The notes under the pieces: generated by a model
Told to the model about the DNA's origin: nothing
Databases searched by the model: none
What the model saw: only the letters and a program-made list of their open reading frames with translations
Part shown: positions 7,222 through 14,097 of the stretch, in pieces
How the letters are laid out: every line of letters starts with the position of its first letter
How positions within the stretch are numbered: position 1 is the stretch's first letter
Made by a program: the position numbers and the translations under genes
Source of the DNA: JAVWPP01 sp036635835
Lineage (GTDB): Bacteria; Bacillota; Clostridia; TANB77; CAG-465
DNA: 24,991 nt
Reading direction: 5' to 3'
Assembly (NCBI GenBank): GCA_036635835.1
Contig: JAVWPP010000014.1
Location: 1-24,991, forward strand

Positions 7222-7289
7222 AAAAAACGTAGACTTTACTTCTACCACCTAAATTAATTCAGCTAGAAAAAGTTATTTCTACGTTTTTT
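7222..7289. repeat. Perfect 12-bp inverted repeat with 44-base loop
   Basis: AAAAAACGTAGA (7222-7233) is exactly complementary to TCTACGTTTTTT (7278-7289). It lies in the spacer between two minus-strand genes, downstream of the terminator at 7290-7330. On the plus strand the second arm ends in a T6 run, so it could work as a long-loop terminator or a structured RNA element. Confidence 0.6.
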
Positions 7290-7330
7290 CTAAAAAAATA
7301 TAACGCAGCAGAAAACTACTCCTGCTACGT
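7290..7330 (-). terminator. Intrinsic terminator of the 500-aa protein gene
   Basis: On the minus strand, ACGTAGCAG (7322-7330) pairs with CTGCTGCGT (7303-7311) with one G-U pair, followed by TATATTTTTTT. It lies 12 bp after the stop codon. Confidence 0.8.
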
Positions 7331-7342
7331 ATATATTACATG

Positions 7343-8845
7343 CTAATCTGCATCTACTTCATTTAATTCATCTGCTTCTGGCAGCACAGTTGGCTCATTC
7401 TTAGGTTCCTCTAAATTAGGCATATTTGTTTGCATAATCTTTTGGTAGAAATCGCACTTTTGAAGTTTAAGCATAAGCTTCATAAGCATATCCTCAGACT
7501 TAATATCTTTAATTGGAGTAGCTTTACTTACATCTTGAGCTACTATATTTTGGTTAACAAGCATCTCCATATTAGAAGTAACAGTAACCTTACCAGTAGT
7601 ACTTCCTTCTATAACATAAAGTAAACTTGTCTTCTCATTACCTGGCTTATCTGCAACTGTTTTAAGCTTAAGACTACCACCATACATCTTAGTATCTAAC
7701 TTAAATGTTTGGTACGTAACATCTATATTAGAAGGCTTCATTAAACCTGAAATCTCTAAAACTTGCTTATCATTTTCAAAAGCAGAAATAGTATACTTGT
7801 CCTTATCTAATTTTTTTACAAAAGCTTCATTAGTTGAAACTCCTTCTTTTATATAAAGCTTCATATCTGCTTTCTCTGTCTTGTAATTTGTCAATTCATA
7901 AATCTTATCTATAGCTTTAGTATTCTTATCTCCTACAGATATTGCATATCTAACTGGCTTTGCAAATATACCTTTAATAAATACATTAAACTCAAAGCTA
8001 GTAAAAGCTGCTTGCTCATCAGTTAGAGTTTCTAACTCTTTATCTAATTCTGCAATCTCTAAATCCATCTTAGTTTTTACTTTATCTACAGTATCATAAG
8101 CTACCGCATTTCTAAGCTTAACCTCAGCTTCTAAATATTTTACATCTGCTTTAAGCGCATTTAAAACATTCTTTTCAAAAACTAAAGCTTGTTTTACATT
8201 TAACTTATATGATATTTTCTTAACATTAAGAACCTTACCTTCAATATTTATAGCCTCTTTAGCCTTACTAAAGTTCTCCTTTTTAAGCAAATCTACAACC
8301 GCAGTTTTAATAGACTCTATTTTAACTTTTTCGTTATTTAAATCTGCTTGTTCATTAACCTTAGCATATGAACTATTCTCAGAATATGCATATTCATCTA
8401 TAACATCTTTAATCTTAATATACACTCTGCCATCTGCCATATATGAATTAAGATCTAAAGATGCTTGATCTTTATACTTTAAAGAAGCATTAATAACTCC
8501 CATATTTTCTTTTACAGACGTAGTAGCATCAAAAGAAAAAGTAGTATTATTTAAAATATCTAAATAATCTTTAAACTGATTTGCGCCTTGAGAAGGTTCG
8601 GCAGTTACCTTAAAATCTCCCTTTATTTTTGCTTTACCAAGCCTAATCTTTTCAATTTTTTTAGAAGCTATATCTATATACTTAAAAGCTTCAGTTTGCG
8701 CCTTTTCAATAGCAGACACTGCTACAAATTTAGGTGAGCTAATAAATACAATAGCTACTCCTCCTAGTGCAAGTACTATTACAAGTACAAGCGAAAGCAA
8801 AATAATAGAAATCTTGCTCAGTCCTTTTTTGTTAATTTTCTTCAT
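7343..8845 (-). CDS. Membrane-anchored extracytoplasmic protein, unknown
   Basis: A 500-aa protein with a basic N-terminus (MKKINKKGLSK) and one strong hydrophobic segment (about 12-35) but no lipobox cysteine, so it is probably anchored by an uncleaved signal segment with the bulk outside. The rest is Lys/Asp/Glu-rich with alternating short strands and helices. A coiled-coil-like stretch at about 255-285 (ELDKELETLTDEQAAF) and a Pro/Glu-rich acidic tail (residues 482-500) follow. I do not recognise a domain. The beta-rich repeats, such as the IKGDFKVT and VTSNMEML type stretches, recall clostridial surface or lipoprotein-like families of unknown role. Single gene with AAGGGG ribosome site, its own promoter and its own terminator. 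Confidence 0.8.
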   Translation of the reverse strand: MKKINKKGLSKISIILLSLVLVIVLALGGVAIVFISSPKFVAVSAIEKAQTEAFKYIDIASKKIEKIRLGKAKIKGDFKVTAEPSQGANQFKDYLDILNNTTFSFDATTSVKENMGVINASLKYKDQASLDLNSYMADGRVYIKIKDVIDEYAYSENSSYAKVNEQADLNNEKVKIESIKTAVVDLLKKENFSKAKEAINIEGKVLNVKKISYKLNVKQALVFEKNVLNALKADVKYLEAEVKLRNAVAYDTVDKVKTKMDLEIAELDKELETLTDEQAAFTSFEFNVFIKGIFAKPVRYAISVGDKNTKAIDKIYELTNYKTEKADMKLYIKEGVSTNEAFVKKLDKDKYTISAFENDKQVLEISGLMKPSNIDVTYQTFKLDTKMYGGSLKLKTVADKPGNEKTSLLYVIEGSTTGKVTVTSNMEMLVNQNIVAQDVSKATPIKDIKSEDMLMKLMLKLQKCDFYQKIMQTNMPNLEEPKNEPTVLPEADELNEVDAD

Positions 8846-8865
8846 AAATTATCCCCTTTATATTT

Positions 8866-8906
8866 AAATATACATCCATATTAACATGTATATTTTTTAT
8901 TTGCAA
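8866..8906 (-). promoter_or_regulatory. Promoter with dyad centred on the -10 box
   Basis: TTGCAA (8901-8906) and TAATAT (8878-8883) are separated by 17 bp on the minus strand, with an extended -10 TG. A perfect 10-bp inverted repeat, AAATATACAT (8866-8875) and ATGTATATTT (8886-8895), is centred exactly on the -10 hexamer. It drives the 500-aa protein gene starting at 8845. Confidence 0.65.
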
Positions 8907-8908
8907 CC

Positions 8909-9811
8909 TTAATCTAAATTATCAAAATTAAACACAGGAACATACTCTTCTTCATGCTCGCCAAGCTCTTGCATATACCCATTTTGTATATCTAGCTCCT
9001 CTACATATTCCGTAACTTCACTATATTCCTCTTTAGATAATTTTCTGCATATTTCAGGGAAATCTTTAGCTTTATACGTAGGAAAATACTGCGCCATTAC
9101 GCTTACATATACCTCAATACTTAAATTATCTTTAATCCACTTAAGGCACTTTTTCGTATTTGAAACATGAGACGGAAGCACTAGATGCCTAATAATAAGT
9201 CCTCTTTGAATTATACCGCTATCCCCTATTACAGGAGACCCAACTTGCCTATACATTTCTAAAATACAAGCCTTAGCCGTAGAAAAATAATTAGGAACAT
9301 TAGAATACCTAGCGCCAAGTTCATCTTCTGCATACTTCAAATCTGGTAAATATACATCTATATATCCCTCTAACATTTTAAGACTCTCTACATTTTCATA
9401 GCCGTTTGAATTATATATTATAGGAATAACAAGCCCACCTTTTTTAGCTATTTTTATGCTCTCTATTATTTGGTAGATCCAAATAGTAGGGGTAACTAAA
9501 TTTATATTATGCGCGCCCATACTTTGCATTTTCAAAAAAACATCTGCAAGCTTTTCCAAACTTAACTCTTTTCCCAAACCATTTTGGCTAATCTCACTGT
9601 TTTGGCAAAACACGCAGTTTAAATTACAAGCAGAAAAAAATATAGTCCCAGACCCTTTATCTCCGCTTATACAAGGCTCTTCAAAATAGTGCAAAGACGC
9701 AAGAGCCACCTTAACATTTGCAGTAGCTTTACATCTACCAAGCTTTCCACTTAGCCTATTAACTTTACAGCTATGCGGACACATCTGACATTTTTCAAGT
9801 AAATTATTCAT
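8909..9811 (-). CDS. Radical SAM protein, PflA-like (COG1313)
   Basis: A 300-aa protein. The CNLNCVFC motif (C62, C66, C69) binds the radical-SAM 4Fe-4S cluster. An N-terminal Cys group (C8, C11, C15, C27) probably holds a second metal site. A VTPTIWIYQI stretch near 104 and NSNGYE near 134 fit the TIM-barrel S-adenosylmethionine site. The closest group I know is the putative pyruvate formate-lyase activating enzymes of COG1313, whose substrates are largely undefined. No glycyl-radical enzyme gene lies next to it, so a PflA function is not supported by context. ATG start with a GAGG site. Divergent from the 55-aa ORF. No clear terminator is seen, and the next gene's promoter -35 box abuts its stop codon. 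Confidence 0.88.
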   Translation of the reverse strand: MNNLLEKCQMCPHSCKVNRLSGKLGRCKATANVKVALASLHYFEEPCISGDKGSGTIFFSACNLNCVFCQNSEISQNGLGKELSLEKLADVFLKMQSMGAHNINLVTPTIWIYQIIESIKIAKKGGLVIPIIYNSNGYENVESLKMLEGYIDVYLPDLKYAEDELGARYSNVPNYFSTAKACILEMYRQVGSPVIGDSGIIQRGLIIRHLVLPSHVSNTKKCLKWIKDNLSIEVYVSVMAQYFPTYKAKDFPEICRKLSKEEYSEVTEYVEELDIQNGYMQELGEHEEEYVPVFNFDNLD

Positions 9812-9898
9812 ATCTTTTTCCTCATTTTCTGTATATATTATATCATTTTTGTCAAGGTATATCTTTACCTTACATATAATATATTGGAGGCTTTATAT
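9812..9898. promoter_or_regulatory. Divergent promoter region with shared palindrome
   Basis: TATAAT at 9875-9880 (plus) and extended TGATATAAT at 9837-9845 (minus) face away from each other. Between them is a dyad, AAGGTA-N6-TACCTT (9854-9871), a plausible shared operator. The -35 boxes are poor; TTGTCA at 9849-9854 is 20 bp from the plus -10. Confidence 0.5.
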
Positions 9899-10066
9899 AT
9901 GCATATAGATATAAATAAAATAATAAGAATGTTCCTATGCTACTACCCACATAAAATTCCTCTTGGAAATAACCATAACCTTGTAAAAGGTGAGCTTAGC
10001 TCTTTCCTTAATGTTTTAGAAGTAGAAAAATATCTTTCGACACTTACATGCAAAAAACTTAAATAA
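9899..10066 (+). CDS. Small hypothetical protein (55 aa)
   Basis: The ATG at 9899 is preceded by TTGGAGG with 8-base spacing. An in-frame TTG at 9884 overlaps that ribosome site and is unlikely. The 55-residue product begins MHIDINKIIRMFLCYYPHK, has no clear membrane span or signal peptide, contains two cysteines (14 and 51) and ends in KKLK. I do not recognise a family. A TATAAT box upstream and a strong hairpin with U-tract downstream (10068-10114) bracket it as its own transcription unit ahead of murA. A real small gene seems likely, but its role is unknown. Confidence 0.6.
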   Translation: MHIDINKIIRMFLCYYPHKIPLGNNHNLVKGELSSFLNVLEVEKYLSTLTCKKLK

Positions 10067-10067
10067 T

Positions 10068-10114
10068 TATGCGCGGATATATATCGTATATATGCGCATA
10101 TACTTGTTTTTTTT
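10068..10114 (+). terminator. Terminator of the 55-aa ORF, overlapping the murA -35 box
   Basis: TATGCGC (10068-10074) pairs with GCGCATA (10094-10100), with further ATATA/TATAT pairing inside. An interrupted U-tract to 10114 follows. The U-tract bases are also the TTGTTT -35 element of the murA promoter (10104-10109), so the two signals are fused. Confidence 0.7.
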
Positions 10115-10132
10115 AGCTATATATGTTATACT
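10104..10132 (+). promoter_or_regulatory. Sigma-A promoter of murA-walJ-rlmH
   Basis: TTGTTT (10104-10109) and TATACT (10127-10132) are separated by 17 bp, about 40 bp before the murA start codon. Confidence 0.7.
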
Positions 10133-10171
10133 CTAAACTGTAAATATATATATAATTTTTTGGAGGTTTTT

Positions 10172-11446
10172 ATGGAGAAATTTATAGTAAACGGTCCTTG
10201 TTCATTACAAGGCGAAGTAACAATAGGCGGAGCAAAAAATGCAGCAGTAGCAATAATACCTGCAACTCTACTTGTAAATGGTGTTTGCCATTTAGAAAAT
10301 GTACCTAGCATAAGCGATATAGCAAACTTAATAGAAATTTTAAAATCACTTGGTTCTAAAGTTACATATGTAAACGACCATGAGATAATAATAGATAATA
10401 CAAATATAACATCAACAATTGCATCAGCAGAATTAACTAGCAAATTTAGAGCTTCATACTACTTAATAGGTAGCTTACTTGGAAGATTTAAAAGCGCTCA
10501 AATAAGTTTACCTGGTGGATGCAATTTAGGAGCAAGACCTATTGATCAGCATATTAAATGTTTTGAAGCATTAGGAGCTAGCGTAGAAGTTAAACGCGGT
10601 AATATTTATGCAAAAACAAATGGACTTAAAGGAACTTCTATCTTTTTTGATGTTGTTTCTGTTGGAGCTACAATAAATGCCATAATAGCAGCAACAGTTG
10701 CAGAAGGCGTTACAACAATTGAAAACCCAGCTAAAGAGCCACATGTAGTAGATGTTGCTAACTTTTTAAATGCTATGGGAGCTAAAATAAAAGGAGCAGG
10801 AACAGATTCTATAAAAATAACTGGAGTATCTGAGCTAAAAGGCGGAAGAATTTACTCTATTATACCAGACCAAATTGAAGCAGGTACTTTCATGGCTGCA
10901 GCTGCAGCTACTAATGGAAATGTGCTTATTAAAAATATAATTCCTAAACATATGGATTCAATTACAGCTAAACTTATAGAAGCAGGCGTATCTGTAGAAG
11001 AAATCAATGGAGACTCTTTAAGGGTTTCTATGAACGGTAGACCAAAGGCAATTACTTTAAAAACAATGCCATACCCAGGATATCCAACAGACATGCAGCC
11101 ACAAATGGGAGTTTTACTTTCTAAAGCAATTGGTACAAGTATGATAATTGAAAGCATATGGGAATCTCGTTTTCAGTATACAGATGAACTTATTAAAATG
11201 GGAGCTGAAATAACAGCACAAAATAAAACAGCTATGATAACAGGTGTAGATAAACTTTACGGATCACCAGTTAAAGCTCATGATTTAAGAGCAGGCGCTG
11301 CTATGATAATAGCTGGCCTTATAGCAGAAGGAACAACTGAAATAACAAATATACAACATATCCTAAGAGGCTATGAAAATATAGTTCAAAAATTTAGAGG
11401 AATAGGCGCAGACATCTCATACGTTAAAGGAACAGAAAATGATTAA
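10172..11446 (+). CDS. murA: UDP-N-acetylglucosamine 1-carboxyvinyltransferase
   Basis: A 424-aa EPSP-synthase-fold enzyme that transfers enolpyruvate to UDP-GlcNAc, the first committed step of peptidoglycan synthesis. K22/N23 in GGAKNAAVAI and the fosfomycin-reactive cysteine C117 in PGGCNLGARP are present, so the enzyme should be fosfomycin sensitive. IPDQIEAGTF, PTDMQPQMG and DLRAGAAMIIAGLIAEG are further family motifs. The ATG at 10172 is chosen over an in-frame TTG at 10160 because TGGAGG lies just before it. It overlaps walJ by 8 bp. Firmicutes often carry two MurA paralogues; which one this is cannot be decided here. Confidence 0.97.
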   Translation: MEKFIVNGPCSLQGEVTIGGAKNAAVAIIPATLLVNGVCHLENVPSISDIANLIEILKSLGSKVTYVNDHEIIIDNTNITSTIASAELTSKFRASYYLIGSLLGRFKSAQISLPGGCNLGARPIDQHIKCFEALGASVEVKRGNIYAKTNGLKGTSIFFDVVSVGATINAIIAATVAEGVTTIENPAKEPHVVDVANFLNAMGAKIKGAGTDSIKITGVSELKGGRIYSIIPDQIEAGTFMAAAAATNGNVLIKNIIPKHMDSITAKLIEAGVSVEEINGDSLRVSMNGRPKAITLKTMPYPGYPTDMQPQMGVLLSKAIGTSMIIESIWESRFQYTDELIKMGAEITAQNKTAMITGVDKLYGSPVKAHDLRAGAAMIIAGLIAEGTTEITNIQHILRGYENIVQKFRGIGADISYVKGTEND

Positions 11447-12212
11447 GTTCTATCCACTGTTTAGTGGAAGCAAGGGAAACTGTCAGCTTATACAAACAGA
11501 AAATACAAATATACTTATAGATGTGGGAGTTTCGTATAAAAAAATAAAAGAAGCTCTCACTTCTTTGTCTTTGAGCATAAAAGATATAGATGGTATTTTC
11601 ATAACACATGAGCACATAGATCACTGCAGAGCAGTAAAACAAATTGCAAAAAATGAAGAAATAAAAATATATGCAACAAGCGGAACTATCAAAGGAATAG
11701 ACATAGAATATGCACACTATATAGAAATAGACAAGCTTAAAGAAGTAGAAATCAAAAACTTAAAAATAAAACATTTCAGCACATCTCATGACTGCTTAAT
11801 GCCTTGCGGCTATACAGTAGAAACAGATGACTCAAAGCTTGCTATTTCAACAGACCTTGGCATAATGACAAGTACAGTTCTTAAAAATTTAGAAAATTCT
11901 AATTTAGTATATATAGAATCTAATCATGATGTAGGCATGCTAGAAATGGGGCCATATCCATATTTCCTCAAAAGAAGAGTTCTAGGAGAAGAAGGACATT
12001 TATCTAACGAAGCATGCTCTAAAACAATAACCCATCTTGTAAAGCATGGTGTTAAGAGCTTCATACTTGCCCATTTAAGCGAGCATAACAATACGCCAGA
12101 ACTTGCACTTGAAACAGTACTTTCAGACCTTGCTATGAGCAATTTAAACGTTGCAAATTTAAATATATCTATTGCAACACAAGACTTATCTACGGAGGTT
12201 TTTAAACTATGA
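11439..12212 (+). CDS. walJ: MBL-fold metallo-hydrolase, YycJ/WalJ-like
   Basis: A 257-aa single-domain metallo-beta-lactamase-fold protein with the N-terminal FSGSKGNC element and zinc motif HEHIDH (H57, H59, D61, H62). Later ligands are in STSHDCLMPCGY and near LAHLSEHNNTPE. The sequence and position directly before rlmH match YycJ/WalJ of Firmicutes (COG1235), a probable nuclease linked in Bacillus and Streptococcus to cell-wall and division phenotypes or DNA repair. Here the walRKHI genes that often precede it are absent and murA takes their place. Translation starts inside murA (8-bp overlap, with AAAGGAAC in murA) and overlaps rlmH by 4 bp, so the three are coupled. Confidence 0.88.
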   Translation: MIKFYPLFSGSKGNCQLIQTENTNILIDVGVSYKKIKEALTSLSLSIKDIDGIFITHEHIDHCRAVKQIAKNEEIKIYATSGTIKGIDIEYAHYIEIDKLKEVEIKNLKIKHFSTSHDCLMPCGYTVETDDSKLAISTDLGIMTSTVLKNLENSNLVYIESNHDVGMLEMGPYPYFLKRRVLGEEGHLSNEACSKTITHLVKHGVKSFILAHLSEHNNTPELALETVLSDLAMSNLNVANLNISIATQDLSTEVFKL

Positions 12213-12697
12213 ATATACGAATTATATGTATAGGAAAACTTAAAGAATCATTTATTAGAGAGGCACAACAAGAATATTTAAAAAGACTCTCTAAATACTG
12301 CAAAATTGAAATAATAGAACTTGCAGATGAAAAAATTCCTGCTAAAGCATTTGAAGCAGATGAAAAATGTATAAAAGAAAAAGAATGCGCCAAAATATTA
12401 AAGGAAATTGAAAAGATTTCAAAGCCATATGTTTTTGCTATGGATCTTAAAGGAAAACAATTAACTTCTACAGAATTTGCAGAAAATATAGAAAACGTAG
12501 CTACGTACTCTTCTACCGCAAACTTAGTGTTTATAATAGGTGGAAGTTTAGGACTAACAGATGAAGTTCTAAATAAATGTAACGAAAAACTTGCATTTTC
12601 TAAACTTACTTTTCCGCATCAACTATTTAGAATTTTCTTACTTGAGCAAATTTTTAGAGCTTTTAAAATAAATAATAATGAGATTTACCACAAATAA
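12209..12697 (+). CDS. rlmH: 23S rRNA (pseudouridine1915-N3)-methyltransferase
   Basis: A 162-aa SPOUT methyltransferase that modifies pseudouridine 1915 in helix 69 of 23S rRNA on assembled 70S ribosomes. The knot glycine motif FIIGGSLGL is at 108-116. HQLFRIFLLEQIFRAFKI and the invariant C-terminal YHK are present, so the protein is full length. It overlaps walJ by ATGA. No good terminator follows; only a weak ATTTTTTTAAAAAAT dyad (12711-12725) separates it from the abrB promoter. Confidence 0.97.
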   Translation: MNIRIICIGKLKESFIREAQQEYLKRLSKYCKIEIIELADEKIPAKAFEADEKCIKEKECAKILKEIEKISKPYVFAMDLKGKQLTSTEFAENIENVATYSSTANLVFIIGGSLGLTDEVLNKCNEKLAFSKLTFPHQLFRIFLLEQIFRAFKINNNEIYHK

Positions 12698-12737
12698 ATA
12701 TTATTTTTACATTTTTTTAAAAAATACTTATTATATG

Positions 12738-12766
12738 TTGCACATTCCTTTTTACTGTGATATACT
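12738..12766 (+). promoter_or_regulatory. Promoter of the first abrB paralogue
   Basis: TTGCAC (12738-12743) and TATACT (12761-12766) are separated by 17 bp, with an extended -10 (TGATATACT). It lies 21 bp before the start codon. Confidence 0.75.
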
Positions 12767-12787
12767 TCCATGTGTGGAGGTAAGAAA

Positions 12788-13039
12788 ATGAAATCAACAG
12801 GAATAGTAAGAAAAGTAGATGAACTTGGAAGAATTGTTCTACCAATGGAACTTAGAACTAATCTAGATATAAACATTAAAGATCCTTTAGAAATATATGT
12901 AGATGGAGCTTCTATAATTTTAAGAAAATATCACCCTGCTTGTATTTTTTGCAACGAAGCAGATGATGTTATAAATTACAAAGGCAAAAGAATATGTAAA
13001 GAATGCCTTGAATCAATTAAGACTTCTGTGAAGTTTTAA
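12788..13039 (+). CDS. AbrB-family transition-state regulator, copy 1 (R24T)
   Basis: An 83-aa DNA-binding protein. Residues 1-48 are a swapped-hairpin AbrB domain (GIVRKVDELGRIVLPMELR). A Cys4 tail follows, C52-x2-C55 and C70-x2-C73, common in clostridial AbrB proteins and probably zinc binding. R8, K9, R15 and R23 match Bacillus AbrB, but position 24, normally an arginine involved in DNA contact, is threonine. The ATG at 12788 follows TGGAGG; the in-frame ATG at 12770 lies before that site and is rejected. About 80% identical to the next gene. AbrB proteins repress stationary-phase genes and are usually under Spo0A control in spore formers. Confidence 0.93.
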   Translation: MKSTGIVRKVDELGRIVLPMELRTNLDINIKDPLEIYVDGASIILRKYHPACIFCNEADDVINYKGKRICKECLESIKTSVKF

Positions 13040-13056
13040 TTTTACATATGTAAAAT
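13039..13056. repeat. 18-bp perfect palindrome between the abrB copies
   Basis: ATTTTACATATGTAAAAT starts on the last base of the first abrB stop codon. It could be a regulator site or a weak AT hairpin. No U-tract follows, so it is not a typical terminator. Confidence 0.6.
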
Positions 13057-13139
13057 ATTGATGTACACTTATCTAGCCAGTAATGTTATGTCACTTGTTT
13101 TAAATTAAACTATTAAATGTAATTTTTTTATTAAAACGC

Positions 13140-13168
13140 TTGATTTTTTAATCTAACTGTGGTAGACT
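13140..13168 (+). promoter_or_regulatory. Promoter of the second abrB paralogue
   Basis: TTGATT (13140-13145) and TAGACT (13163-13168) have 17-bp spacing and an extended TGG. It is preceded by AAAACGC, the same bases that precede the -35 box of promoter unit 2 at 5365. Confidence 0.65.
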
Positions 13169-13201
13169 TAAGGTATAAATATTAAAAAGGAGGAATTATA
13201 C

Positions 13202-13447
13202 ATGAAATCAACAGGAATAGTAAGAAAAGTAGACGAACTTGGAAGAGTTGTTTTACCAATGGAACTTAGAAGAAATCTTGATATAGGAATCAAAGATTCA
13301 TTAGAAATTTACGTAGATGGTTCATCAGTTATTTTGAAAAAATACCAACCAGCTTGTATCTTCTGTAATGAAGCAGATAACGTTGTTTCTTATAAAGGAA
13401 AAAATATTTGTAAAGATTGTTTAGAAACTTTAAAGGCTCATAACTAA
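13202..13447 (+). CDS. abrB: AbrB-family transition-state regulator, copy 2
   Basis: An 81-aa protein with the same AbrB domain and Cys4 tail (C52, C55, C70, C73) as the gene just before it. It retains R23 and R24, so its DNA-contact set is the canonical one and it is the better candidate for the orthologue of Bacillus AbrB. The first 35 or so coding bases of the two genes are identical, then differ mainly by conservative changes, which suggests a tandem duplication. A strong AAGGAGG sits 8 bases before the ATG. It has its own promoter and a strong terminator, so it can be expressed independently of copy 1. Confidence 0.94.
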   Translation: MKSTGIVRKVDELGRVVLPMELRRNLDIGIKDSLEIYVDGSSVILKKYQPACIFCNEADNVVSYKGKNICKDCLETLKAHN

Positions 13448-13460
13448 TTTTACAAAACAA

Positions 13461-13489
13461 AAAGAACTGCATTTACAGTTCTTTTTTTT
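13461..13489. terminator. Terminator between abrB copy 2 and the 155-aa ORF
   Basis: AAAGAACTG (13461-13469) pairs with CAGTTCTTT (13476-13484) around a 6-base loop, followed by T8. The A-run on the other side lets it serve the convergent minus-strand gene too. Confidence 0.9.
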
Positions 13490-13495
13490 GCGTTT

Positions 13496-13963
13496 TTATA
13501 CGCAGTCTTTTCCGTATTTTGTCCACAGTATTTCATTACCATTTACATTGCTTACATCTATAGAAATACAGTGCTCATTTTTTAGGCTATCTTCAATTAA
13601 AATATCCTGCGCACTTAAATTATCTACATATGCATAGGAATAATCTAAATACTTATATGCATCTAACATTAAAAGCTTCAATTTAAATTTATTTTTTTCT
13701 AAAAAATCTGCTGCAAATTGCTTATTTTTTATAGTTATTATATATGCAAAATATTCTTTTCCTTCTACGCATGAAGCATAGATATTTGAATTTGATATTT
13801 CTAAAAAATTAGCTTTAAATCTAAGAATTTCTTTTTCTCTGTAATATTCTAAATAGCTCCACTTATTTATTTTACTTAGTAGAAAATTTAGGACATTTCC
13901 AAATTCATTTTTATCTTTCTTATCTTTTTTTATAATATATATTATACTTATTTCTTTTTTCAT
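13496..13963 (-). CDS. Hypothetical protein (155 aa)
   Basis: A 155-aa cytoplasmic protein without signal or membrane segments. It is rich in Lys, Asn, Tyr and Ile, with an acidic Asp/Glu-Ser C-terminal third (ILIEDSLKNEHCISIDVSNV). I do not recognise it. An ATG two codons upstream (13969) is only 3 bases from AGGAGG, so the second ATG at 13963, 9 bases away, is the better start. It has a consensus sigma-A promoter and shares a terminator with abrB, indicating a real expressed single gene. Confidence 0.7.
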   Translation of the reverse strand: MKKEISIIYIIKKDKKDKNEFGNVLNFLLSKINKWSYLEYYREKEILRFKANFLEISNSNIYASCVEGKEYFAYIITIKNKQFAADFLEKNKFKLKLLMLDAYKYLDYSYAYVDNLSAQDILIEDSLKNEHCISIDVSNVNGNEILWTKYGKDCV

Positions 13964-14014
13964 ATACATCTTCCTCCTAAAATTTTAGTTAGACATAGTT
14001 TTACATACACATGT

Positions 14015-14043
14015 ATTGTACCACAATATTTGTTTTATGTCAA
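14015..14043 (-). promoter_or_regulatory. Promoter of the 155-aa ORF
   Basis: TTGACA (14038-14043) and TACAAT (14015-14020) have 17-bp spacing and an extended TGG on the minus strand. It lies 8 bp from the terminator region of rbgA. Confidence 0.8.
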
Positions 14044-14050
14044 TTTAGAA

Positions 14051-14090
14051 AAAGATAAAAAAATATAGATGCTTGCGTGCATCTATATTT
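14051..14090 (-). terminator. Terminator of rbgA
   Basis: Perfect 12-bp arms at 14061-14072 and 14079-14090 with a 6-base loop are followed on the minus strand by TTTTTTTATCTTTTT. It lies 7 bp after the rbgA stop codon. Confidence 0.9.
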
Positions 14091-14097
14091 GAAATGT

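Noticed and set aside
12711..12725. Terminator after rlmH (ATTTTTTTAAAAAAT)
   Set aside because: Pure A/T dyad with no loop and low stability; not convincing as an intrinsic terminator.
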